A stretch of DNA of 64,000 bases, from the NCBI RefSeq assembly GCF_042650605.1, contig NZ_JBHSBN010000003.1, positions 310,001-374,000 of the forward strand. Reading direction: 5' to 3'. Positions 15,012 through 25,000 of this stretch are shown in pieces (within the stretch, counting starts at the first letter, position 1; every line of letters starts with the position of its first letter). The notes under the pieces were generated by a model. That model was not told where the DNA came from and did no database searches. It saw only the letters and a list, made by a program, of their open reading frames with translations. The stretch is from Micromonospora_J zhanjiangensis (GTDB lineage Bacteria; Actinomycetota; Actinomycetes; Mycobacteriales; Micromonosporaceae). The position numbers were made by a program, and so were the translations under genes.

Positions 15012-15791
15012 TCAGCGCCCGGCGGGTCGCGGGGCGACCAGACCGCCCTCGTACGCGGCGATGACGAGTTGGGCGCGGTCCCGGGCGGCGAGCTTGGTGA
15101 GCAGGTTGCCGATGTGCGTCTTGACCGTCTTCACGGAGATGTGCAGCGCGTTCGCGATCTCGTCGTTGGACAGGCCACGGGCGACGTGCACGAGGATGTC
15201 GGTCTCCCGCCCGGTGAGGACGGCCAGGGCGGGTGCCCGTCGGCCGCCGGGCCGAGCCAGGTAGTGCTCGACGAGCCGGGTCAGGATGCTGGGGGCGTAC
15301 AACGACTCCCCGGCGTGGGTCCGGCGGACGGCGTCGACCAACTGGTCGGGGTGGGCGTCCTTGAGCAGGAAACCGCTGGCCCCGGCGCGCAGCGCGCCGT
15401 ACACGTACTCGTCCAGCTCGAACATGCTGAGCACGACGACGCGGACGGCGCGCAGCTCGGCGTCGGCGGTGATGGCGCGGGTCGCGGCGATGCCGTCGCC
15501 GACGGGCATCCGGATGTCCATCAGGACGACGTCCGGGCGCAGCTCGCGGGCGAGCGCCGCGGCCTCCGGGCCGGTGCCGGCCTCGCCGACGACCTCGAAG
15601 CCGGCGGCGCCGAGGATGATGGCCAGGCTGTGCCGCAGCAGCGGCTGGTCGTCCGCGACGAGCACCCGCACGGCCGGCGGCGATCCGGCGGGCGGCGGCC
15701 CGGCCCGGGACGGTTCGGCGGGCGGCGGCCCGGCCCGCAGCGGTTCGACCGGTGGCTCGGGCCGTGACGGTTCCGGCCGCGGTACGGTCAT
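15012..15791 (-). CDS. NarL/LuxR-type response regulator
   Basis: The 259-residue protein has an unusual Pro-rich N-terminal extension of about 40 residues containing two near-identical AGPPPAEPSRAGPPPAG-like segments. A receiver domain follows (VRVLVADDQPLLRHSLA; phospho-acceptor Asp in DVVLMDIRMP; Lys in GFLLKDA), then a LuxR HTH (LTGRETDILVHVARGLSNDEIANALHIS). It overlaps the histidine kinase gene upstream by four bases, forming a two-component pair. The divergent ABC-2 exporter is the obvious target. The extension may be a wrong start, with true initiation nearer PAVRVLVADD, though no good RBS decides this. Confidence 0.88.
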   Translation of the reverse strand: MTVPRPEPSRPEPPVEPLRAGPPPAEPSRAGPPPAGSPPAVRVLVADDQPLLRHSLAIILGAAGFEVVGEAGTGPEAAALARELRPDVVLMDIRMPVGDGIAATRAITADAELRAVRVVVLSMFELDEYVYGALRAGASGFLLKDAHPDQLVDAVRRTHAGESLYAPSILTRLVEHYLARPGGRRAPALAVLTGRETDILVHVARGLSNDEIANALHISVKTVKTHIGNLLTKLAARDRAQLVIAAYEGGLVAPRPAGR

Positions 15792-16648
15792 CGGGCGGGC
15801 CCGTCGGGCAGCCGGGCGGTGAGGCGGAAACCCGGCCCGGCGGGACCGGCCAGCAGCGTGCCGCCCAGCGCGGTCACGCGTTCGCGCAGCCCGGTCAGCC
15901 CGTGGCCGGCACCGGGCCGGGACGTCCAGCCGTCCCGGGGTCCGTCGTCCTGGACGCCGACCACGAGCGCGGCGCCGTCGCGGCGCACGGTGACCCGGAC
16001 CCTGGTCGGGCCGGCGTGCCGGGCGGCGTTGCCCAGGCCCTCCCGGACGACCGCGCAGACGGCCAGTTGCCCGCCCGGCGACACGACGCCGAGGTCCGCC
16101 ACGTCGAGCGTGGCGGACAGCCCGGCGCCGGCCGCCGCCGCGACGATCGCGGGCAGGTCGGCGAGCGTGGCCGCGGGCAGCAGCGGCAGCGGGTCGTCAC
16201 CCGGCGTACGCAGCACCGCGAGCATCCGCCGCAGTTCCGTCGTGGTCTCCCGGGCCACCCGCTCGATGTCGGCGAGCGCGTCGGCGCGTTCCCGGTCACC
16301 GTCCGGGCCGGGCATCCGGCCGGCCGCGGCGGCCCGCACGGTGACCAGGCCCAGCCCGTGCGAGACCAGGTCGTGCAGTTCGCGGGCGACCCGCAGGCGT
16401 TCGGCGTGCGCGGCCCGCTCGCCGGCCCAGGCGGTCAGCCGGTGCTCGTACTCCCGGCGGTGCCGGCGGGTGCGCGACAGCGCCCAGATCAGCACGGCGC
16501 CGGCGCCGGCGGCGAGGAGCAGGGGCACCACCGTCGCGGCGGGACCGGTGCCACCGACCGTCAGCAGCAACAGGACGAGGACGACGAGCAGCGCCCCGGC
16601 GCCCGGCCAGACCCGGGACCGCCAGGCCGGCCGGTCGGTGCTGTCCAT
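15788..16648 (-). CDS. Two-component sensor histidine kinase (HisKA_3)
   Basis: From ATG 16648 the 286-residue kinase has two N-terminal transmembrane helices (AGALLVVLVLLLLTVGG; VVPLLLAAGAGAVLIWALS) and almost no extracellular part, so it senses within the membrane or through a partner. The HisKA_3 phospho-acceptor box is LRVARELHDLVSHGLGLV (His about residue 104). The ATPase domain has REGLGNAARHAG (N-box) and the G-box VQDDGPRDG/GHGLTGLRERV. It couples to the overlapping NarL-type regulator. A 125-base gap separates it from the divergent exporter genes. Confidence 0.88.
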   Translation of the reverse strand: MDSTDRPAWRSRVWPGAGALLVVLVLLLLTVGGTGPAATVVPLLLAAGAGAVLIWALSRTRRHRREYEHRLTAWAGERAAHAERLRVARELHDLVSHGLGLVTVRAAAAGRMPGPDGDRERADALADIERVARETTTELRRMLAVLRTPGDDPLPLLPAATLADLPAIVAAAAGAGLSATLDVADLGVVSPGGQLAVCAVVREGLGNAARHAGPTRVRVTVRRDGAALVVGVQDDGPRDGWTSRPGAGHGLTGLRERVTALGGTLLAGPAGPGFRLTARLPDGPAR

Positions 16649-16773
16649 CCGCGGAGTGTAGGTTCGCCGCGCCGGCCCGGACAATCGGACTCCGGTCGCA
16701 GGACCTGAGTCCGAGCACCGGTACGCCGATTCCCGACCGTGACCCGACGACAGGCCCGCCGATCCCGGCTGGG

Positions 16774-17490
16774 ATGGCGGTCATGCTTCTCATCGAAGGT
16801 GTCGTCAAACGGCGGCGCGGCCGGGACGTCCTGCGCGACGTCAGCTTCCGGGCCGACCCGGGCCGGGTGACCGGCTTCGTCGGGCCCAACGGGGCCGGCA
16901 AGTCGTCGACCCTGCGGATCCTGCTCGGGCTGGACCGGGCCGACGCCGGCCGGGCGCTGGTCGACGGCCGGCCGTACCGGGAGCTGCGCCGGCCACTGCG
17001 GACGGTCGGGTCGATGCTGGACGGTTCCGGGGCGCACCGGTCCCGTACCGCCCGCAACCACCTGGCCTGGCTCGCGCGCGGCAACGGTATCCCCCGACGC
17101 CGGGTCGACGAGGTGCTCGACCAGGTCGGCCTCGCCGGGACCGGCCGGACCCGGGTCGGCAGGTTCTCGCTCGGCATGGGGCAGCGGCTCGGGCTCGCCG
17201 CGGCCCTGCTCGGCGAGCCGCGGACGCTGGTGCTGGACGAGCCGGTGAACGGCCTCGACCCGGACGGCATCCGGTGGATCCGGGGCCTGCTGCGCGCCCA
17301 CGCCGACGCGGGTGGGACCGTGCTGCTGTCCAGCCACCTGATGGGCGAGGTCGCCGAGGTGGCCGACGACCTGGTCGTCATCACCCGCGGCCGGGTCGTC
17401 GCTGCCGGCCCGATCGGGCAGGTCACCGCCGGGTACGCCACGGTCGAGGAGACCTTCTTCGCCCTCACCGAGCCGCGGGAGGCACGGTGA
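16774..17490 (+). CDS. ABC-2 type exporter ATPase
   Basis: The 238-residue ATPase has Walker A GPNGAGKSS, signature FSLGMGQRLGLAAALLG, Walker B TLVLDEPVNGLDPDG and switch SSHLMGEV. The signature motif begins SLGMG rather than LSGGQ, as in bacitracin/lantibiotic-immunity type ABC-2 exporters (BcrA-like). ATG 16774 or 16783 are both possible. It is the first gene of a three-gene operon divergent from a two-component pair, an arrangement typical of envelope-stress or antibiotic-responsive exporters. Confidence 0.9.
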   Translation: MAVMLLIEGVVKRRRGRDVLRDVSFRADPGRVTGFVGPNGAGKSSTLRILLGLDRADAGRALVDGRPYRELRRPLRTVGSMLDGSGAHRSRTARNHLAWLARGNGIPRRRVDEVLDQVGLAGTGRTRVGRFSLGMGQRLGLAAALLGEPRTLVLDEPVNGLDPDGIRWIRGLLRAHADAGGTVLLSSHLMGEVAEVADDLVVITRGRVVAAGPIGQVTAGYATVEETFFALTEPREAR

Positions 17491-18275
17491 GCTTCCACCG
17501 GTTGGCCCGCGCCGAACTGCGCAAGGCGGCCACGCTGCCCGCGACGTACGCGGCGCTGGCCGTCGCCGTCGCCGGTTCGCTCGCGATCACCCTGGTCAAC
17601 TCGATCTCCGTCCGCAACGCGCTGGCCTCCGGGCGGGCGGACCTGGTCGGCTACACCTCCTGGGTGGAGGCCGCCTTCTCGGCGCTTCCGCTCGGTACGG
17701 TCGGCGCGGTCGTCCTCGGCGTCGTGGCGATCAGCAGCGAGTACACCTCGAACAGCGGGGACGCGGGTGGCGGGCGACAGATCACCTCGACCCTGACGGC
17801 CTGTCCCCGACGGCTGCGCCTGCTGCTGGCCAAGGCGAGCGTGGTCGTACTGCTGGTCGTCGGGTCGGCCGTGGTGTCGATCCCCGGCTCGCTCGTCGCC
17901 GCGTACGCCGTCGTCGGGACCGCCGGCGGCCCGACGGCGCCGCCGGGCCAGATCGCGGCGCGGGCGGTCGGGGCGACCGTCTACTGGGCCCTCACGGCCC
18001 TCATCGCCCTGGCGGTCACGGTGCTGACCCGCAACGGGATCGCGCCGTTGATCGTGCTCATCGTGGACAACTCGCTGGTGTCGTTCTCGCTGCTGCTGTC
18101 CTACCTGACCCCGCTGGCGCACTACCTGCCCGACCTGGCCGGCATCCGGCTGTTCGGCGACAACCCGGTGCTCGCCGACGCGCTCGCCCCGCTCACCGGC
18201 GGCCTGGTCATGGCCGCCTGGACGGTCGGGCTGCTGGCGGTGGCGGCCGTCGTGCTGCACCGGCGGGACGCGTGA
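17487..18275 (+). CDS. ABC-2 type exporter permease
   Basis: This 262-residue polytopic protein has about six hydrophobic helices (YAALAVAVAGSLAITLV; LGTVGAVVLGVVAIS; VVVLLVVGSAVVSIPGSLVAAYA; VYWALTALIALAVTVL; LVMAAWTVGLLAVAAVVL). The conserved segment AISSEYTSNSGDAGGGRQITSTLTACPRR is typical of BcrB-like ABC-2 permeases. Its GTG overlaps the ATPase stop. The following gene is a second permease of the same type, so the exporter is probably a heterodimer. Confidence 0.85.
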   Translation: MSFHRLARAELRKAATLPATYAALAVAVAGSLAITLVNSISVRNALASGRADLVGYTSWVEAAFSALPLGTVGAVVLGVVAISSEYTSNSGDAGGGRQITSTLTACPRRLRLLLAKASVVVLLVVGSAVVSIPGSLVAAYAVVGTAGGPTAPPGQIAARAVGATVYWALTALIALAVTVLTRNGIAPLIVLIVDNSLVSFSLLLSYLTPLAHYLPDLAGIRLFGDNPVLADALAPLTGGLVMAAWTVGLLAVAAVVLHRRDA

Positions 18276-18988
18276 GCCGCGCGTTCGCCGACGTCGTCGG
18301 GGCCGAGGTGGACAAGCTGCGCACCCTGCCGATCGTCGTCGCCACGGCGCTCGGCACGGTCGGCACGGCGGTCACCGTCGCGGCGGCCCTGGTCGCCGCG
18401 GCCCGGCGGACCGGGGCGGCCGGCGTCGACGGTACGGCGACGACGCTGCGCACGGTCGCGTTCCTGCAGGTCGGCACGATCCTGCTGGGCGTCGTCGGCG
18501 CGGCGGTCGAGTACGGCGGCAATCAGCTCCGGACCACCCTGGTGGCCTGTCCGAACCGGTTGCTGCTGCTGGCCGGTCGGGCCGTCGCGTACCTGGCCGT
18601 CGCGACCGTCACCAGCGGCGCCGCACTGGGTGCGGGGCTGCTGGTGGCGGGCCTCGGGGCCGGCGGGTCGGTGCGGCCGGATCCGGGCCGGCTCGTCGGG
18701 GCGGCGGCCTACCTGGTCGGGATCGGGCTGCTCGGCCACGTGCTGGCCGTCCTGCTGCGGGCGCTGGTCCCCGCGCTGGTGGCCATGCTCGGGCTGGTGC
18801 TGGTCGTCTCGCCCCTGCTGGCCGGGCTCACCGGGTACGCCCGGCTGCTCCCGGACCGGGCCGGCCAGGCGCTCTACGCCGTCCCGAGCCCGGGGCTGAC
18901 GGCCCCCGACGGCGGCCTGGTGCTGCTCGGGTGGATCGTGGCCGTCGGCGCGGCGGCGGCGACCACCTTCCGGCGGCTCGACGCGTGA
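18272..18988 (+). CDS. ABC-2 type exporter permease, second subunit
   Basis: The 238-residue membrane protein overlaps the previous gene by four bases. It has six hydrophobic segments and an internal AAVEYGGNQLRTTLVACPNRLLLL motif parallel to the SSEYTSN...LTACPRRLRLLL segment of its neighbour. The two are therefore homologous partners. A substrate cannot be inferred. Regulation probably comes from the divergent two-component system. A strong hairpin terminator follows. Confidence 0.82.
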   Translation: MSRAFADVVGAEVDKLRTLPIVVATALGTVGTAVTVAAALVAAARRTGAAGVDGTATTLRTVAFLQVGTILLGVVGAAVEYGGNQLRTTLVACPNRLLLLAGRAVAYLAVATVTSGAALGAGLLVAGLGAGGSVRPDPGRLVGAAAYLVGIGLLGHVLAVLLRALVPALVAMLGLVLVVSPLLAGLTGYARLLPDRAGQALYAVPSPGLTAPDGGLVLLGWIVAVGAAAATTFRRLDA

Positions 18989-19070
18989 CAGCCTCACCGT
19001 CGACGGACGCTACCGCGGTCCCGGCGCGTCCGCTGGCGACCGCGTCGGGCGTCACCTGTCCACTGACGAC

Positions 19071-19107
19071 CGCGTCGGGCGCCACCGGACAGGTGGCGTC
19101 CGACGCG
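19071..19107. terminator. Strong bidirectional hairpin terminator
   Basis: The 16-base arms CGCGTCGGGCGCCACC and GGTGGCGTCCGACGCG match at 15 of 16 positions around a 5-base loop (GGACA), between convergent genes. A degenerate direct copy of the left arm lies about 30 bases upstream (19041-19056). Confidence 0.75.
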
Positions 19108-19114
19108 TGACCGG

Positions 19115-19966
19115 TCAGGCGTGGGCCATCGCGGGCTGGCCGATGAACTCCATGATCGCCCTGTTGACCTCGTCCGCGTTGGTCCACGGAGTGCCGTGCG
19201 GTGCGCCCTTCAGGGTGATCAACTGGCTGCCCGGCAGCATCGGTTGCAACCGCTGCCCGGTCGCCGGATACGGCAGGACCCTGTCCTGGTCACCCTGGAC
19301 GATCAGCACCGGTACGTCGATCCGGGATACGTCGTCCCGGAAGTCGGTGAGCCAGGCGTCCACGGAGTCCAGCGTGGCCTTCGCCGACGCCTGCGCGCCG
19401 ATGTTCCAGTGCGCCCGGTACGCCTCCTCGCTGACCAGCTTCCCCTTGTTCTGGTCCCAGTTGAAGAAGTTGTTGCAGAACTGGCTGAGGAAGGCGAACC
19501 GGTCGGCGAGGATGGCCTGCTTGAACCCGTCGAACAGGCGCTGCTCCACGCCCTCGGGATTGTCGGCGGTCTTGAGCAGGAACGGGGCGAGCGGCGCCAG
19601 CAGCACCGCCCGGTCCACCCGGTCGGACCCGTACCGGCCGAGGTAGCGGGTCACCTCGCCGGTTCCCATCGAGTGTCCGATCAGAATGGCGTCGCGCAGG
19701 TCGAGTTCCCGCATCAGGGTGTCGAGATCGGCGGTGAACGTGTCGTAGTCGTACCCACCGGCGGTGTGCGAGGAGTTTCCGAATCCGCGCCGGTCGTAGG
19801 TGATCGTCCGGTATCCGGCGGCGAGCAGCGGTCCGCTCACCTTCTCCCAGGTCGCCCCGTTGAACGGGAAACCGTGGATGAGGACCACCGGTCGACCCGC
19901 GCCGTGGTCCTCGTAGTAGATGTCGACGGGCGCGGAGTTCTCGGCGCCCACGGTGACGAACGGCAT
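19115..19966 (-). CDS. Non-heme haloperoxidase-like alpha/beta hydrolase
   Basis: The 283-residue alpha/beta hydrolase has oxyanion segment IHGFPFNGATWEKV, TYDRRGFGNSS, nucleophile elbow GHSMGTGEVTRYL, an Asp in VQGDQDRVLP and His in KGAPHGTPWTNA. The order and wording match the cofactor-free chloroperoxidase/perhydrolase family, where the physiological role is usually ester hydrolysis. A near-perfect CAGGAGGAGA ribosome binding site precedes ATG 19966, suggesting high expression. It is a single-gene unit divergent from an exporter operon. Confidence 0.88.
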   Translation of the reverse strand: MPFVTVGAENSAPVDIYYEDHGAGRPVVLIHGFPFNGATWEKVSGPLLAAGYRTITYDRRGFGNSSHTAGGYDYDTFTADLDTLMRELDLRDAILIGHSMGTGEVTRYLGRYGSDRVDRAVLLAPLAPFLLKTADNPEGVEQRLFDGFKQAILADRFAFLSQFCNNFFNWDQNKGKLVSEEAYRAHWNIGAQASAKATLDSVDAWLTDFRDDVSRIDVPVLIVQGDQDRVLPYPATGQRLQPMLPGSQLITLKGAPHGTPWTNADEVNRAIMEFIGQPAMAHA

Positions 19967-20144
19967 GATCTCTCCTCCTGACGTGGTGCGTTCCGGCGGC
20001 ATTCCCGAACCGGCCGCCGCTACGCCTGCCCGGCGCCCGCGGGGGGCGTCGCCCGCTGGGGGCCGGCGCGCTGCCAGCGGGGCGTGCGGGCCGTTGCCAG
20101 CGTGGTGTGCGCGGATTGCCAGCGGCACCGGTCAGGGTGACCGC

Positions 20145-21101
20145 ATGAGTTACGCATTCGAGGCGGAGGGCCTGGTCAAGCGGTTCGGTACGACGACCGC
20201 ACTGGCCGGGATCGACCTCGCCGCACGACGGGGGACCGTGTTGGGCGTGCTGGGGCCGAACGGCGCCGGCAAGACCACCGCGGTACGGATCCTCGCCACA
20301 CTGCTGCGCGCCGACTCCGGACGCGCCACCGTCGGGGGGTACGACGTGGTCCGCGACGCCGCGCGGGTCCGGCGGATGATCGGGCTGACCGGGCAGTACG
20401 CCTCGGTCGACGAGGACCTGACCGGCACGCAGAACCTGGTGCTGATCGGCCAGTTGCTCGACCTGACCCGGCGGGAGGCCCGGGCCCGGGCGACCGAACT
20501 GCTGGCCTGGTTCGACCTGACCGAGGCGGCCGGACGGCCGGCCAAGACGTACTCCGGTGGCATGCGCCGGCGGTTGGACCTGGCGGCGAGCCTGGTCGGC
20601 CGGCCGGACGTGATCTACCTGGACGAGCCGACGACCGGCCTGGACCCGGCCAAGCGCGAGGACATGTGGGGCGTGGTCCGCTCGCTGGTCGACGACGGTT
20701 CGACGGTGCTGCTCACCACGCAGTACCTGGACGAGGCCGACGCGCTGGCCGACGAGATCTCGGTGATCGACCACGGCCGGGTGATCGCGCACGGCACCCC
20801 GGCGCAGCTGAAGCGGATCGCCGGCAGCCAGACCATCGTGGTCCGGCCGACCGACCCGGCCCGGGTGGGCGACGTCGCGGAGGTCCTGCGCGCCTGCACC
20901 GGCCACGATCCGGAGTTGCCCAGGCCGGGCCTGCTCACCGTGCCGGTGGACAGCGACGCGACGTTCACCATGGTCGTCCGGCGGCTCGACGAGGCCGGCA
21001 TCGGGGTGGTCGAGCTGGCGCTGCGACTGCCCAGCCTGGACGAGGTGTTCTTCACGCTGACCGGCCACGGCGCCCAGACCCCTGCGGAGGTATCAGCATG
21101 A
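20145..21101 (+). CDS. DrrA-like drug exporter ATPase
   Basis: This 318-residue ATPase has Walker A GPNGAGKTT, signature YSGGMRRRLDLAASL, Walker B VIYLDEPTTGLDP and H-loop TTQYLDEAD. The DrrA-type C-terminal extension reads through LPSLDEVFFTLTGH. DrrA/DrrB pairs export hydrophobic drugs such as daunorubicin. ATG 20145 is preferred because the Walker region is correctly spaced from it. The 3' end overlaps the permease start (ATGA), giving an ordinary two-gene exporter operon. Confidence 0.92.
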   Translation: MSYAFEAEGLVKRFGTTTALAGIDLAARRGTVLGVLGPNGAGKTTAVRILATLLRADSGRATVGGYDVVRDAARVRRMIGLTGQYASVDEDLTGTQNLVLIGQLLDLTRREARARATELLAWFDLTEAAGRPAKTYSGGMRRRLDLAASLVGRPDVIYLDEPTTGLDPAKREDMWGVVRSLVDDGSTVLLTTQYLDEADALADEISVIDHGRVIAHGTPAQLKRIAGSQTIVVRPTDPARVGDVAEVLRACTGHDPELPRPGLLTVPVDSDATFTMVVRRLDEAGIGVVELALRLPSLDEVFFTLTGHGAQTPAEVSA

Positions 21102-21931
21102 GCACGGCGACCCACGCGGCGCGGGCGCCGCGGCAGACCCGTACCCCGGTGGCGGGGGACGACCGGAAGCGGCCCTTCGGGCTGTTCCGGCACAGTCTCG
21201 CGCTCGCCCACCGGAGTTTGATCAAGACGGTCCGGACGCCCGAGCAACTGTTGGACGTGACCCTGCAACCGATCATCTTCGTGCTGATCTTCGTCTACCT
21301 GCTCGGCGGCGCGATCTCCGGTTCGCAGCACGCGTACCTGCAGTTCCTGTTGCCGGCAATCATGGTGCAAACCGTGCTGTTCGCGTCGGCGGCCACCGGC
21401 GTCAGCCTCAACACCGACATCGAGAAGGGCGTCTTCGACCGGTTCCGCAGCTTGCCGATCGCCCGGTCCGCGCCGCTGATCGGTTCGGTGCTGGGCGACC
21501 TCGTCCGGTTCGTGGTCTCGATCCTGGTGCTGTTCGGCTTCGGGTACGCGATCGGCTTCCGGATCGGCACCGACCCGTTGTCCACCCTCGCGGCCTGCCT
21601 GCTGACCATCGCGTTCGCGTTCGCCGTCACCTGGGTCGGCGTGCTGATCGGCGTGCTGATGCGCAGCCCGGGCGCGGTGCAGGGCACCGCCTTCCTGATC
21701 ATGTTTCCGCTGACCTTCGGCACCAACATGATGGTCCCGACGGACACCCTGCCCGGCTGGCTGCAGTGGTGGGTCAAGGTCAACCCGGTGGCGGACGTGA
21801 TGGCCGCCGCGCGGGGTCTGGTCGTCGGTGGCCCGGTGGCCGGTCCGGTGACCCGGTCGCTGATCTGGACCGTGGCCATCATCGCGGTCTTCGCGCCGCT
21901 CGCGGTGCGGGCGTACCGGCGGCGGGCCTGA
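21098..21931 (+). CDS. DrrB-like ABC-2 exporter permease
   Basis: The 277-residue permease has a soluble N-terminal stretch and six transmembrane helices (PIIFVLIFVYLLGGAI; FLLPAIMVQTVLFASAA; FVVSILVLFGFGYAIGF; ACLLTIAFAFAVTWVGVLIG; FLIMFPLTFGTNMMV; LIWTVAIIAVFAPLAV). The ABC-2 signature region GVFDRFRSLPIARSAP is present. It partners the DrrA-like ATPase directly upstream, with a GGAGG ribosome binding site inside the end of that gene. The substrate is unknown. The adjacent AfsR-like regulator is convergent and need not control it. Confidence 0.9.
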   Translation: MSTATHAARAPRQTRTPVAGDDRKRPFGLFRHSLALAHRSLIKTVRTPEQLLDVTLQPIIFVLIFVYLLGGAISGSQHAYLQFLLPAIMVQTVLFASAATGVSLNTDIEKGVFDRFRSLPIARSAPLIGSVLGDLVRFVVSILVLFGFGYAIGFRIGTDPLSTLAACLLTIAFAFAVTWVGVLIGVLMRSPGAVQGTAFLIMFPLTFGTNMMVPTDTLPGWLQWWVKVNPVADVMAAARGLVVGGPVAGPVTRSLIWTVAIIAVFAPLAVRAYRRRA

Positions 21932-22002
21932 GTCGACGGGAGTCGCCGGGTCGCGCCTGAACCGCGGCCCGGCGCGGCCGCCGTGCTCGACGACGCGGCG
22001 GC

Positions 22003-25000
22003 TCACCCGACCGGGTCGGCGCCCAGCATCGCCAGGGCGTCGGCCCGGGCCAGGCCGTTCCCCGTGGCGTACGCGGCGGCGTACGCCACGTCGCCCAGCT
22101 CCGCGCGCAGCCGCTCGGCCAGCCGCTGGGCATCCACATTGGACTTATCCGGCCGACCGCGCAACGAGTCGGAGGCGCCGAGCAGTTCGGCGGCCCGCTC
22201 GTACCGGTGCTCGGCCGCCGCGACGGCCACCCAGCCGACCGTGATGGTCGCCAGGACCGGCATGTCGCGGGCACCGAGGCCGCGGTCGGTGGCCTCGGAC
22301 ATGCACCGGCGGGCGGCCGGCAGGTCGCCGCGGGCCAGCGCGAGGTGCGCCTTCGCGGCCGAGATGAGACCGCCCATCTGCGGCGCCATCCCCGGCCAGG
22401 TCTCCTGGCGACGCCACGCCGCGTCGACGCACTCCTGCGCCTCGTCGAGCGAACCCTCCAGCCGGGCGAGTTCGCCGAGCGCCATCAGCCCGAACACGAC
22501 CTCCCGACCGTCCCGGCCCGCCGTCCGCTCCGCGACGAACCGGCGCAGGTCCGCCTTGGCCCCCGGTACGTCGCCGGAGCGGGCCCGCATGCCGGCCAGC
22601 CAGACCATCTGGATCCCCGGTTCCTCGGCGGGACTGAGCTCCCGGGACAGCCGGGCCGACTCCTCCAGCGCGGCCGTCGCTCCCGGATAGTCGCCGCGCT
22701 TGGTGAGCGCGTCCGCGTACTGGGCCAGGGTCATCGACAGGCTCCACCGTTCGCCGACCGCGCGCAGCTCGGTCACCGCCCGGGTCAGGTCGGTAAGCAT
22801 CCCCTCGGCGTCGCCGTCGTTCTCCTTGAGCTGGCCGCACAACGCCAGCAACATGCCGCTGGTCCACGGGTCGGCATGGACCCGCCCCCGGTCCACCGCG
22901 GCGATGCCGGCGGCGGTGTCGTCGGTGAAGATGGCCAGAAACGCGTCGACCAGCGGCAGGTACGGGTTGTCGGAACCCCGCGTCGCGTCGATGGCGGCCG
23001 CCAGCGCGGCGATCTCCGACCCGCCCGGGACCCGTTCGTTACCGAACATGTCGGTGATCATGCGGATGGCGAGCACGACGGCGCGCTCGGCGGCCGGGGC
23101 CGGCCCGGGCAGCGTGAGGGTGCGGGTGAGCACGTCCCCGCCGATCCCACCGTCGCCCCAGATCACCAGCGGCAGGGCCAGCGCCGCACCGATCCGCAGT
23201 GCGGTGTCGGCGTCGCCCGCGTCGCAGGCGAAGTGCAGGGCGCCGACGATGTTCTCCCGTTCCGCCTCCAGCAGCCGCAGCCAGGGCAACTGACCGGCGG
23301 TGCGCAGGTGCGGATCGGCGGTCCGGACCAGCCGCAGGAAGTAGCCGGCGTGGGCGGCGCGGACGTCGGCGACACCGCCGGCCGCGGCGAGCCGTTCCAG
23401 GCCGTACTCCCGGATGGTTTCCAGCATCCGGAACCGGCCGTCGCCGACCACCTGCAGCAGCGACTTGTCGACCAGCGCGTCGAGCAGCGCCGCGGCGTCG
23501 TCCCCGCCGGCGCCGGCCGCCGAGTCGGCGGTGATCGACGACGGAAACACGGCGAGCCGTTCGGCCAGGCGACGCTCGTCCCCGGTGAGCAGCCCCCAGC
23601 TCCAGTCGACCACCGCGCGCAGCGTCCGGTGCCGCGGCAGGGCGGTCCGGCTGCCGCCGGTGAGCAGCCGGAACCGGTCGTCCAGGCCGGCGGCGACCTG
23701 GCGCGGTGAGAGCGTCCGCAGCCGGGCCGCGGCCAGCTCGATCGCCAGCGGCAGCCCGTCGAGGCGGCGGCAGATCTCCACCACGTCCGCGACGTTGTCG
23801 TCGGTCACCGCGAAGCCGGACCGCACCGCCGCGGCCCGGTCGCGCAACAACTGCACCGACGGGTACGCCAGCGCGTCGACCGGTGCCGCGTCCGCCGGTG
23901 GCAGCCGCAACGGCGGTACGGCGTCGAGCACCTCGCCGAGGATGCCCAGCGGCTCCCGGGAGGTGGCCAGCACCCGCAGCCCCGGGCAGCGGCCGAGCAG
24001 GTCGTCGGCCAGCCGGGCGGCGGCGTCGACGACGTGTTCGCAGTTGTCCAGCACGATCAGGGTCTCGTCGGTGGACAGCGTGTCGACCAACCGGCCCATC
24101 GTGTCGCGCGGCGCGAGGCCGACGGTTTCGCCCGGCCGGTCGGTCCGCCGGCCGAGCGTGTCGAGCACGACCCGCGGCACGTCGGCCGGGTCGGTGATCG
24201 GCGCCAGCTCGACCAGCCAGGCGCCACCGGCGATGTCCTCGGCGAGCACGGCGGCGGCCACGCCGGCCAGTCGGGTCTTGCCCGCGCCGCCCGGCCCGAT
24301 CAGGGTGACCAGCCGGTTCCCGGCGAGCTGCTTGGTGAGCCGGCGCAGGTCCTCGTCCCGACCGACGAAGGTGGTGAGCGCGGCCCGCAGGTTGCCCCGT
24401 GGCGCGGGGAGCCGGGCCGGGGGCTCCCCCGGCGACGCGCCCGGCCCGGCCGCGTCGCCGCGCAGCAGCGCCAGGTGGGCGGCGCGCAGGTCCGCGGACG
24501 GGTCGACACCCAGCTCGTCGGCCAGCCGCCGACGGATCCGCTCGTACGCGGTGAGTGCCTCGGCCGGTCGACCGGCGGCCGCCAGCGCCCGCAGGTGCAA
24601 CGCGGCGAGCCGTTCACGCAGCGGGTGGGCGGCGGTCAGCTCGTCGAGTTCGGCGACGGCCGGCGCGGTCAGTCCGGTGCGCAGTTCCGCCTCGGCCCGG
24701 TCCTCCAGCGCGGACAGCCGCAGCTCCGCCAACCGGGCCACGGCGGCGCTCGCGTACGGCGCGTCGGCGACCTCGGCCAGCGCCGGGCCGCGCCAGAGGG
24801 CCAACGCGGCCCGCAGGTCGGCCAGGGCCCGCCCGGCGTCGCCGTCGCGCAGCGCCTCCCGGCCCGCGCGGGCCAGCCGCGCGAACCGCTCGGCGTCGAC
24901 GTCGTCGGGACCGAGGGCGAGCCGGTAGCCGGCCGGGCCGGACAACACTCCGAGCCCGGGTACGGCCCGGCGCAGCCGGGACACCAACGACTGCACCGCG

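Noticed and set aside
16296..18260. 654-codon minus-strand frame opposite the ABC-2 exporter
   Set aside because: The plus strand has clear ATPase and permease motifs over the same bases. The minus-strand product is low complexity.
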